The position numbers and the translations under genes were made by a program. Source: Streptococcus infantis (GTDB taxonomy: Bacteria > Bacillota > Bacilli > Lactobacillales > Streptococcaceae). Taken from it: a stretch of DNA of 64,000 nt. The stretch is from contig NZ_JYOV01000008.1 in assembly GCF_000963255.1 (NCBI RefSeq), positions 1 through 64,000 of the forward strand, in the 5' to 3' direction. Of the stretch, positions 54,475 through 64,000 are shown one piece after another (position 1 is the stretch's first letter; each line of letters opens with the position of its first letter). The notes under the pieces were generated by a model that searched no databases, had not been told where the DNA came from, and saw nothing but the letters and a program-made list of their open reading frames with translations.

Positions 54475-55931
54475 TGAGCATGAAAGAAAAATCAATAAAG
54501 AAAAATGCTATTTTAAATATTATTTTAACACTAACAAATATTGTGTTTCCATTAATTACTTTTCCTTATATTTCTAGAATTCTGAATCCGTCAGGAATAG
54601 GTGCAATCTCTTTTTTTTCATCTATTGGTTCTTATGGTGTTTTAGTCGCCTCGCTTGGAATTTCAACTTATGGGATTCGAGTGATTGCAAAGGATCGTTA
54701 TCATAAAGATAAGATAACTAAAATATTCCAAGAATTGATAGTTATTAATAGTGTAATGTCTATTATAGTGACGTTCTTCCTTGTTTTAATGAGTTTCCGA
54801 TTAGAGCAGTTAAGTTCAGAAAAAGGTTTATTAATAATCACATGTATTACTATTTTGTCCTCTCCTTTTAATTTGAATTGGTTTTATAGTGGAATAGAAG
54901 AGTATTCATATATAACAAAACGTTCAATATTTTTTAAATTAGTTTCATTGATATTAACCTTTTTATTTGTTAAAAGTAAAGACGATTATATTCTATATGC
55001 TGTGATAACATTGTTTTCAACATTGGCTTCCAATTTTATAAATATTTTGGAGAGTAGAAAATACATTAATTTTAATTTGAGAAGGGATTTAGAATTTAGA
55101 TATCATCTAAAACCAATGTGGTATTTATTTGCTTCGTTACTTGCAGTTAATATTTATATAAATTTGGATTCTGTGATGTTAGGAATTATTAAAGGTAATG
55201 ACGCGGTAGGTATTTACTCAATCGCATCAAAAGTAAAATGGATTTTATTATCAGTTGTTACTTCAGTGAGTTCAGTTTTATTACCCAGATTATCATTTTA
55301 TAATAATAAATATGACGAAACGAAGTTTAATAATATTTTGAGGGAGTCATCTACAATAATTTTTATGATTTCAATTCCTCTAACAATTTTTTTTATGATA
55401 AAAGCGAAAGAGAGTATATTATTGTTAGGTGGAGAGCAGTATATTCAGGCAGTTTTAGCAATGCAAATATTAATGCCGATCTTGATAATATCAGGTTTTT
55501 CCAATATTACAGGTAATCAGATATTGATCCCTACTGGTAATGAGAAATATTTTATGAGAGCAGTTTCTATAGGGGCAATAGTAAATTTATGTTTAAATTT
55601 GTTGCTTATGCCTATTTGGGGAATTATCGGAGGTGCAATCGCAACTCTTTGTGCAGAAACAGTCCAAATGGTTGTTCAATTTTATTTTTCTCGTAATAAA
55701 TTAATGGGTAATATTTCATTAAATTCAATCAAAAAAGTAGCCTATTCATCAATTTGTGCGGGCATACTGTTAATAGTAATACAAAATATTATAGAGAATT
55801 TTAATAGCTTCTTAAATTTAGCTGTATCTAGTTTCCTATATTTTGGAGTATATTTTTTCTTATTGGCATTGTTTAAAGAAAGTACAATTAAGAGATTTCT
55901 AAATCAAATTTTTTATAAGGATATTTCATGA
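54474..55931 (+). CDS. wzx: Wzx flippase
   Basis: A 485-aa membrane protein of the polysaccharide-transport/MATE-like family with about twelve to fourteen spans. Conserved start KKNAILNIILTLTNIVFPLITFPYISRIL and the LPRLS segment are typical. It moves lipid-linked repeat units across the membrane. TGATG overlap with the HAD-like gene; AGGGG upstream. Confidence 0.92.
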   Translation: MSMKEKSIKKNAILNIILTLTNIVFPLITFPYISRILNPSGIGAISFFSSIGSYGVLVASLGISTYGIRVIAKDRYHKDKITKIFQELIVINSVMSIIVTFFLVLMSFRLEQLSSEKGLLIITCITILSSPFNLNWFYSGIEEYSYITKRSIFFKLVSLILTFLFVKSKDDYILYAVITLFSTLASNFINILESRKYINFNLRRDLEFRYHLKPMWYLFASLLAVNIYINLDSVMLGIIKGNDAVGIYSIASKVKWILLSVVTSVSSVLLPRLSFYNNKYDETKFNNILRESSTIIFMISIPLTIFFMIKAKESILLLGGEQYIQAVLAMQILMPILIISGFSNITGNQILIPTGNEKYFMRAVSIGAIVNLCLNLLLMPIWGIIGGAIATLCAETVQMVVQFYFSRNKLMGNISLNSIKKVAYSSICAGILLIVIQNIIENFNSFLNLAVSSFLYFGVYFFLLALFKESTIKRFLNQIFYKDIS

Positions 55932-56106
55932 ATTTATTACCAATTATTTATGGAGCGATTCTTGATTTAATATTAGGATAATTTTTTAAAGTGAATGAAA
56001 TCAAAGCAATAAAAGATTAAAAAATAAATTGCTGTCTATTATGTTTTTTTTCAAACTAAGTAAAACATAACTCATGAAAACAAATTTAAAAAGGAGGGAC
56101 TATAGT
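55932..56106. other. Spacer between wzx and rmlA
   Basis: AT-rich; only a 17-codon frame overlapping the wzx stop (55928-55981). I see no promoter strong enough to call. It is likely the right-hand junction of the variable cassette. Confidence 0.4.
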
Positions 56107-56976
56107 ATGAAAGGTATTATTCTCGCAGGTGGTTCGGGGACACGTTTATATCCGTTGACTCGAGCTGCATCAAAACAACTGATGCCGGTTTATGATAAAC
56201 CGATGATCTACTACCCACTTTCAACATTGATGTTGGCTGGGATTAGGGATATTTTGATAATCTCAACTCCTCAAGATTTGCCTCGTTTTAAAGAGCTCCT
56301 TCAAGACGGGTCTGAGTTCGGGATTAAACTTTCTTACGCGGAGCAACCGAGTCCAGATGGTTTGGCACAAGCCTTTATCATTGGGGAAGAGTTTATTGGC
56401 GATGACAGCGTTGCTCTGATCTTGGGTGACAATATCTATCATGGTCCTGGCCTTTCGAAGATGCTACAAAAGGCCGCAAGCAAGGAGTCAGGAGCAACTG
56501 TGTTTGGCTACCATGTGAAGGATCCAGAACGGTTTGGTGTTGTTGAGTTTGATGATGACATGAACGCTATTTCTATCGAAGAAAAGCCAGAACACCCTCG
56601 TTCAAATTATGCAGTTACAGGCCTCTATTTCTATGATAATGATGTAGTAGAAATTGCCAAAAATATAAAACCAAGCTCTCGTGGGGAATTGGAAATTACA
56701 GATGTAAACAAGGCTTACCTAAATCGCGGAGATTTATCCGTTGAGGTTATGGGACGGGGCTTTGCTTGGTTGGATACTGGCACTCATGAAAGTTTGCTAG
56801 AGGCTTCACAGTACATCGAAACAGTCCAACGGATGCAAAATGTTCAGGTGGCAAACTTGGAAGAAATTGCTTACCGTATGCGCTATATCAGTCGAGAAGA
56901 TGTGTTGGCCTTAGCTCAACCGCTTAAGAAAAATGAATACGGACAGTATCTGCTCCGTTTGATTGGAGAAGCATAG
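56107..56976 (+). CDS. rmlA: Glucose-1-phosphate thymidylyltransferase
   Basis: A 289-aa enzyme forming dTDP-glucose from glucose-1-P and dTTP, first step of dTDP-L-rhamnose synthesis. Signature [11 protein letters not shown] near 7-17, [15 protein letters not shown], and the LGDNIYHG metal region. GGAGG upstream supports 56107 (MKGIILAGG); the open frame runs 11 codons further back. GC content rises sharply here compared with wzx. Confidence 0.97.
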   Translation: MKGIILAGGSGTRLYPLTRAASKQLMPVYDKPMIYYPLSTLMLAGIRDILIISTPQDLPRFKELLQDGSEFGIKLSYAEQPSPDGLAQAFIIGEEFIGDDSVALILGDNIYHGPGLSKMLQKAASKESGATVFGYHVKDPERFGVVEFDDDMNAISIEEKPEHPRSNYAVTGLYFYDNDVVEIAKNIKPSSRGELEITDVNKAYLNRGDLSVEVMGRGFAWLDTGTHESLLEASQYIETVQRMQNVQVANLEEIAYRMRYISREDVLALAQPLKKNEYGQYLLRLIGEA

Positions 56977-57570
56977 ATGACAGATAATTTTTTCGGTAAG
57001 ACGCTTGCAGCACGCAAGGTTGATGCAATTCCAGGTATGTTGGAGTTTGATATCCCCGTTCATGGTGATAATCGTGGCTGGTTTAAAGAAAATTTCCAAA
57101 AGGAAAAAATGCTTCCACTTGGCTTTCCAGAGTCTTTCTTTGCAGAAGGGAAGTTGCAAAACAATGTATCCTTCTCACGCAAACATGTTCTCCGTGGCCT
57201 CCACGCAGAACCTTGGGATAAGTACATCTCTGTAGCAGATGGTGGGAAAGTTCTGGGTTCTTGGGTTGATCTACGCGAGGGCGAAACCTTTGGGAATACC
57301 TATCAGACAGTCATTGATGCTAGCAAGGGAATCTTTGTTCCTCGAGGAGTGGCCAATGGCTTTCAAGTCCTATCAGATACAGTTTCTTATAGTTATCTGG
57401 TCAATGATTATTGGGCTCTTGAACTCAAACCCAAGTATGCCTTTGTGAACTACGCTGATCCGAGCCTTGGTATTGAATGGGAAAATCTTGCAGAAGCAGA
57501 GGTTTCAGAAGCAGATAAAAATCATCCGCTACTTAAGGATGTAAAACCTTTGAAAAAAGAAGATTTGTAA
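56977..57570 (+). CDS. rmlC: dTDP-4-dehydrorhamnose 3,5-epimerase
   Basis: A 197-aa cupin enzyme, third step of dTDP-rhamnose synthesis. Conserved DNRGWFKENF, the catalytic His in VLRGLHAEPWDKY, and PRGVANGFQVL. It directly follows rmlA with no spacer. Length is that of the streptococcal RmlC. Confidence 0.96.
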   Translation: MTDNFFGKTLAARKVDAIPGMLEFDIPVHGDNRGWFKENFQKEKMLPLGFPESFFAEGKLQNNVSFSRKHVLRGLHAEPWDKYISVADGGKVLGSWVDLREGETFGNTYQTVIDASKGIFVPRGVANGFQVLSDTVSYSYLVNDYWALELKPKYAFVNYADPSLGIEWENLAEAEVSEADKNHPLLKDVKPLKKEDL

Positions 57571-58632
<1,062 letters not shown>

Positions 58633-58698
58633 AAGGCAGAGACTTTCTGCTTTTTATTGCTATACCGAAGAATTGTAAATCAGTTGAAAGGAAGAAAA

Positions 58699-59553
58699 AT
58701 GATTTTAATTACAGGGGCAAATGGCCAATTAGGAACGGAACTTCGTTATTTGTTGGATGAGCGTAATGAAGAATACGTTGCGGTTGATGTGGCTGAGATG
58801 GATATTACCGATGCAGAAATGGTTGAGAAAGTTTTTGAAGAGGTGAAACCGACTTTAGTATACCACTGTGCAGCCTACACAGCTGTTGATGCAGCAGAGG
58901 ATGAAGGGAAAGAATTGGACTTTGCCATCAATGTTACGGGGACAGAAAATGTCGCCAAAGCATCCGAAAAGCATGGTGCAACTCTAGTCTACATCTCTAC
59001 CGATTATGTATTTGACGGTAAGAAACCAGTTGGACAAGAGTGGGAAGTGGATGACAAACCAGATCCTCAAACGGAATATGGTCGTACTAAGCGTATGGGA
59101 GAGGAGATTGTAGAAAAATACGTTTCAAACTTCTATATTATCCGTACTGCCTGGGTTTTTGGAAATTACGGTAAAAACTTTGTCTTCACGATGCAAAATC
59201 TTGCTAAAACTCATAAGACTTTGACAGTTGTAAATGATCAACATGGTCGACCAACCTGGACACGTACCTTGGCCGAGTTCATGACTTTCCTAGCTGAAAA
59301 CCGCAAGGAATTTGGTTATTATCATTTGTCAAATGATGCGACAGAAGATACAACTTGGTATGACTTTGCGGTTGAAATTTTGAAGGATACAGATGTCGAA
59401 GTCAAGCCAGTAGACTCGAGCCAATTTCCTGCCAAAGCTAAACGTCCACTAAACTCAACGATGAGTTTGACCAAAGCCAAAGCAACTGGATTTGTCATTC
59501 CAACTTGGAAAGATGCCTTGAAAGAATTTTACAAACAAGACCTTGAAAAATAG
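58699..59553 (+). CDS. rmlD: dTDP-4-dehydrorhamnose reductase
   Basis: A 284-aa SDR making dTDP-L-rhamnose. Loop TGANGQLG near 5-12, STDYVFDG, and the YGRTKRMGE Tyr-Lys pair. GGAAG upstream supports MILITGANG at 58699; earlier codons are intergenic. Last gene of the polysaccharide operon, with a terminator behind it. Confidence 0.96.
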   Translation: MILITGANGQLGTELRYLLDERNEEYVAVDVAEMDITDAEMVEKVFEEVKPTLVYHCAAYTAVDAAEDEGKELDFAINVTGTENVAKASEKHGATLVYISTDYVFDGKKPVGQEWEVDDKPDPQTEYGRTKRMGEEIVEKYVSNFYIIRTAWVFGNYGKNFVFTMQNLAKTHKTLTVVNDQHGRPTWTRTLAEFMTFLAENRKEFGYYHLSNDATEDTTWYDFAVEILKDTDVEVKPVDSSQFPAKAKRPLNSTMSLTKAKATGFVIPTWKDALKEFYKQDLEK

Positions 59554-59578
59554 CCTTGCTGGAGGCCAAAATGTATAC

Positions 59579-59612
59579 AGAAAGAGAGAAGAGAGATTCT
59601 CTTTCTTTTTTT
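59579..59612 (+). terminator. Terminator of the polysaccharide operon
   Basis: AGAAAGAG pairs with CTCTTTCT around a 12-nt loop, followed by seven T residues. Confidence 0.85.
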
Positions 59613-59703
59613 GTTTACTCGTATATGCAATCGTCGGATAATTATAAAAATTCAAGAAAAAGCTTGTTTAAATGTTAGAAAATTCGAGCACGAATGTATT
59701 TTT

Positions 59704-59716
59704 TGTGTTATAATAT
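59704..59716 (+). promoter_or_regulatory. Extended -10 promoter candidate for ftsA
   Basis: TGTTATAAT lies about 80 bases before the ftsA start, with a TG one base before the hexamer. No good -35 is seen. Confidence 0.5.
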
Positions 59717-59793
59717 TCTGTGAGTAGTTATGCCTTGGTGTAGCTATTAAAAATAGAAGTGTGAAACTGGGAAGATAGAGAGGACGCAGTGTA

Positions 59794-61167
59794 ATGACTA
59801 GAAATGGTTTTTTTACAGGCTTAGATATCGGGACTAGCTCTATTAAAGTGTTGGTTGCAGAGCTTGTAAATGGTGAAGTAAATGTAATTGGCGTAAGCAA
59901 TGCCAAAAGTAAAGGTGTCAAAGATGGGATTATCGTTGACATCGAAGCAGCAGCGACTGCTATTAAGTCTGCAATTTCTCAAGCAGAAGAAAAAGCAGGA
60001 ATTTCAATCAAGTCTGTAAACGTTGGTTTGCCAGCTAATTTGCTACAAGTGGAGCCAACTCAAGGCATGATTCCAGTGACATCAGATACAAGAGAAATTA
60101 CGGATCAAGATGTCGAAAATGTTGTCAAATCAGCCTTGACTAAAAGTATGACTCCAGACCGTGAAGTTATCACCTTTATTCCAGAGGAATTTGTTGTTGA
60201 TGGATTCCAAGGAATTCGTGATCCTCGCGGGATGATGGGTGTGCGTTTGGAAATGCGCGGTCTCTTGTACACTGGCCCACGTACCATCCTCCACAATCTT
60301 CGTAAAACTGTTGAGCGTGTAGGCATTCAAGTCGATAACGTGATTATTTCACCTCTTGCAATGGTTCACTCTGTCTTGAATGAAGGTGAACGTGAGTTTG
60401 GTGCGACTGTTATCGACATGGGTGGTGGTCAAACGACTGTTGCCACTATTCGCAACCAAGAACTTCAATATACAAATGTCAACCAAGAGGGTGGCGATTA
60501 TGTCACAAAAGACATTTCAAAAGTTCTCAAGACTTCTAAGAAAATTGCAGAAGGTCTAAAATTGAACTACGGTGAAGCTTATCCACCACTAGCTAGCAAG
60601 GAAACTTTCCAAGTTGAAGTGATCGGTGAAGTTGAACCAGTTGAAGTGACTGAAGAATACTTGGCTGAGATTATTTCAGCAAGAATCAAGCACATTTTTG
60701 AGCAAATTAAGCAAGACTTGGAAAGACGTCACCTATTAGACTTGCCAGGTGGTATTGTCTTGATTGGTGGAAATGCTCTTCTTCCAGGTGTCGTTGAATT
60801 GGCCCAAGAAGTATTTGGAGTACGCGTTAAGTTATTCGTACCAAATCAAGTAGGTATTCGCAATCCTGCTTTTGCCCATGTCATCAGCTTGTCAGAATTC
60901 GCTGGTAGTCTTACTGAAGTGAATATTTTGGCCCAACGAGCAATTCGAGGTGACGAAAGTTTACGCCACCAACCGATTGACTTTAGAAGTTCAGCGCAAC
61001 CAGTTGCACCTGTTTCTCCACGACCAGTATTTAATACAGTGACAACTCCTGAGCCTGAAGCAACTCAATCTGTTGAACCAGTAGCTCCACTTCAATCAGA
61101 AGAAAAGAGCAAAGGTAAATTAACGGATCGTTTCCGTAGCTTGATTGGAAGCATGTTTGACGAATAA
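59794..61167 (+). CDS. ftsA: Cell division protein FtsA
   Basis: A 457-aa actin-like ATPase that anchors FtsZ to the membrane. GLDIGTSSIKVLVAE at the N-terminus and VIDMGGGQTT are the phosphate-binding loops of the actin fold. The end is a Pro/Glu-rich linker and an amphipathic membrane-targeting helix (LTDRFRSLIGSMFDE). GAGG upstream. ftsZ follows after 17 bases. Confidence 0.97.
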   Translation: MTRNGFFTGLDIGTSSIKVLVAELVNGEVNVIGVSNAKSKGVKDGIIVDIEAAATAIKSAISQAEEKAGISIKSVNVGLPANLLQVEPTQGMIPVTSDTREITDQDVENVVKSALTKSMTPDREVITFIPEEFVVDGFQGIRDPRGMMGVRLEMRGLLYTGPRTILHNLRKTVERVGIQVDNVIISPLAMVHSVLNEGEREFGATVIDMGGGQTTVATIRNQELQYTNVNQEGGDYVTKDISKVLKTSKKIAEGLKLNYGEAYPPLASKETFQVEVIGEVEPVEVTEEYLAEIISARIKHIFEQIKQDLERRHLLDLPGGIVLIGGNALLPGVVELAQEVFGVRVKLFVPNQVGIRNPAFAHVISLSEFAGSLTEVNILAQRAIRGDESLRHQPIDFRSSAQPVAPVSPRPVFNTVTTPEPEATQSVEPVAPLQSEEKSKGKLTDRFRSLIGSMFDE

Positions 61168-61172
61168 AATAG

Positions 61173-62440
<1,268 letters not shown>

Positions 62441-62441
<1 letters not shown>

Positions 62442-63118
62442 TGAAGATGAATTTAAAAGAAAATACGAACCTTGTTTTTCAACAGATATCGAATGCAGTT
62501 CAGGAAGCCGGTCGTGAAAACGATTCGGTTTCTGTGATTGCGGTGACCAAATATGTAGATGTTGAAACAGCCTCAGCTTTGGTTTCGCAAGGAGTGCAAC
62601 ACATTGGTGAGAACCGTGTTGATAAATTTCTTGACAAGTATCATGCTCTAAGTGATAAGAATCTTACCTGGCATTTGATTGGAACCTTACAGAGACGTAA
62701 AGTCAAGGAAGTGATTTCTTATGTGGATTATTTTCATGCTTTAGATTCCTTAAAGCTAGCTCAGGAAATTCAAAAACGAGCGGACCACAAGATTAAGTGC
62801 TTTTTGCAAGTAAATATTTCTCAGGAAGAAAGTAAGCACGGTTTTTCGAAAGAAGAATTGTTAGCCCTCTTACCCGAACTTTCAGCATTAGACCAGATTG
62901 AGTATGTAGGTCTGATGACCATGGCTCCATTTGAAGCAACTAGTCAAGAATTGCTAGAGATATTTAAAGAAACGCAAGAATTGCAAAAAACCATTCAAGA
63001 AAAACATCTCCCCAATATGCCGATGACAGAACTAAGTATGGGTATGAGTCGAGACTTCAAAGAAGCGATTCAATGTGGTTCAACTTTCGTTCGAATCGGT
63101 ACAGCATTTTTTAAATAG
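62441..63118 (+). CDS. YggS family PLP-binding protein
   Basis: A 225-aa PLP homeostasis protein of the alanine-racemase barrel fold. The PLP lysine is in IAVTKYV, with HIGENRVD and WHLIGTLQ(R)RK and the GMSRDF segment near the end. It has no known catalytic activity; family members keep free PLP in balance. The start overlaps the ftsZ stop by one base; a second ATG two codons on is possible. Confidence 0.93.
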
Positions 63119-63127
63119 GAAATAACC

Positions 63128-63679
63128 ATGTCACTAAAAGATAAATTTGATAAGTTTATAGATTATTTCACTGAAGATGGAGAAGAGGTGGCACCGAACG
63201 TTGCTGAGTTAAAGTCTGAACAAACCTTAACTTCAGTTTCGGCTCCAAAGGAAGAACTTCCACGAGCTCAACAGTTACCACAATCTTCACAAGTGAATTC
63301 GAAAGAAAAAAATATTACCCGTCTTCACGCTCGTCAACAAGAATTGGCGATGCAGAGTCACCGAGGTGCAGAAAAGGTAATCATTGCTGTTCGTTATCCT
63401 CGCCGCTACGAAGATGCAACTGATATTGTTGATTTGTTAACAGGAAATGAAAGTATTCTAATTGATTTCCAATATATGACTGAAGTACAAGCGCGTCGTT
63501 GTCTAGATTACTTAGATGGAGCTCGCCATGTGCTGGCTGGTGAATTGAGAAAGGTTGCAAATACTATGTACCTTTTGACACCAGTAGGAGTTGTGGTTAA
63601 TATTGAAGACATTCGCTTGCCTGATGGTTCTCACGGTGAAGAGTTTGATTTTGACATGAAGAGAAATCGAGTGAAGTAA
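63128..63679 (+). CDS. sepF: Cell division protein SepF
   Basis: A 183-aa protein that bundles FtsZ filaments and binds the membrane. N-terminal amphipathic helix ([14 protein letters not shown]), a variable linker to about 75, and the conserved domain ([32 protein letters not shown]). AGGAA precedes the ATG. Overlaps the next gene by one base. Confidence 0.95.
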   Translation: MSLKDKFDKFIDYFTEDGEEVAPNVAELKSEQTLTSVSAPKEELPRAQQLPQSSQVNSKEKNITRLHARQQELAMQSHRGAEKVIIAVRYPRRYEDATDIVDLLTGNESILIDFQYMTEVQARRCLDYLDGARHVLAGELRKVANTMYLLTPVGVVVNIEDIRLPDGSHGEEFDFDMKRNRVK

Positions 63680-63942
63680 TGATTTTTCTAATTCGTTTTA
63701 TACAGAATGCTGCAACTATCTATTCATGGATACTTGTAGCTTTTGCTCTATTATCTTGGTTTCCCAATGCCTATGATACAGCACTAGGTCGTTTGTTGAC
63801 TAGCTTAGTCAAACCGATCCTTCAACCCTTGAGACGTCTGCCCCTAAGTATTGGTGGTATTGATTTTTCAGTTTGGGTGGCTGTCATTTTAGTTCATTTA
63901 CTTGGAAACTATTTGATCCGTTTTCTTTATATACTAGCATGA
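63679..63942 (+). CDS. YggT/YlmG family membrane protein
   Basis: An 87-aa membrane protein with two hydrophobic segments and the conserved loop RLLTSLVKPILQPLRRLP between them. It is part of the streptococcal division cluster (sepF-ylmG-ylmH-divIVA) and its exact role is not settled. ATGA overlap with the next gene. Confidence 0.92.
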   Translation: MIFLIRFIQNAATIYSWILVAFALLSWFPNAYDTALGRLLTSLVKPILQPLRRLPLSIGGIDFSVWVAVILVHLLGNYLIRFLYILA

Positions 63943-64000
63943 GAAAAGAGATTTATCAGCATTTCTCAGTCGAGGATATTCCTTTCATTGATAAAGGATT
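63939..64000 (+). CDS. YlmH-like RNA-binding protein, 3' part outside window
   Basis: The ATG overlaps the ylmG stop and the frame (MRKEIYQHFSVEDIPFIDKG) is open to the window end. The start sequence and the position after ylmG match the S4-domain protein YlmH of streptococci, which acts in ribosome-associated RNA binding. Only about 20 codons are visible. Confidence 0.75.
   Translation, partial: MRKEIYQHFSVEDIPFIDKG

Noticed and set aside
55928-55981. A 17-codon ORF overlapping the wzx stop
   Set aside because: Too short, no clear ribosome binding site, followed by AT-rich junction DNA.
59652-59942. A 96-aa minus-strand ORF across the ftsA promoter
   Set aside because: It overlaps the ftsA start in antisense, and its composition is that of AT-rich noncoding DNA.

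Overview
The window reads as a chromosomal segment of a low-GC Firmicute of the Streptococcus mitis/oralis/pneumoniae group. The evidence is pneumococcal-type BOX elements, a dexB-linked wzg-wzh-wzd-wze capsule-type locus, AliA-family peptide-binding lipoproteins, DUF4649 and DUF3013 proteins, and the gene strings secA-DAHP synthase pair-acpS-alr-recG and ftsA-ftsZ-yggS-sepF-ylmG. Species is inferred from protein familiarity and layout only. The join of capsule locus to ftsA, with no aliA after rmlD, differs from the pneumococcal order as I remember it, which favours a commensal mitis-group species.

Layout. 1-842: 3' part of an ISL3-type insertion sequence. 886-1214: minus-strand 6S RNA plus tRNA-Lys unit. 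1.27-9.4 kb: rarA, a DUF3013/M50/Nudix/GNAT group, then prmA-rsmE-pepF behind a long hairpin. 9.5-12.8 kb: thioredoxin-like protein, diacetyl reductase, DUF2785, aquaporin. 12.8-15.4 kb: BOX, then the queuosine precursor operon queC-queD-queE-queF (minus) behind a leader that looks like a preQ1-type transcriptional switch. 15.4-20.1 kb: trxA, DUF4649, marR divergent from lrgAB, then TPM and LemA proteins. 20.3-28.6 kb: secA, two DAHP synthases, acpS, alr, recG. 28.5-31.8 kb: glmS among BOX elements, preceded by two near-identical tiny genes with 11-bp-periodic promoter repeats and by two NagR-like operators. 32-39.5 kb: DUF1846 protein, dexB, two AliA-like lipoproteins. 39.8-59.6 kb: polysaccharide locus (regulatory/export genes, WchA, WchF, a LicD/cytidylyltransferase/epimerase cassette, a decayed glycosyltransferase, Wzy, two glycosyltransferases, a large HAD-like protein, Wzx, rmlACBD). 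59.8-64 kb: cell-division genes ftsA to ylmH.

How it works together. WchA should prime Und-P with glucose-1-P and WchF add rhamnose from dTDP-Rha made by RmlA-D. The central AT-rich cassette adds further sugars and probably a CDP-linked polyol phosphate. Wzx flips and Wzy polymerises the unit, Wzd/Wze/Wzh control length and export, and Wzg attaches the polymer to the wall. GlmS feeds amino-sugar supply for wall and capsule.

Most notable findings: the duplicated small gene/sRNA pair before glmS, the riboswitch-like queC leader with a matching antiterminator arm, two G8 tracts in one capsule glycosyltransferase (possible phase variation), and the LicD-IspD-epimerase cassette beside a glycosyltransferase in decay.
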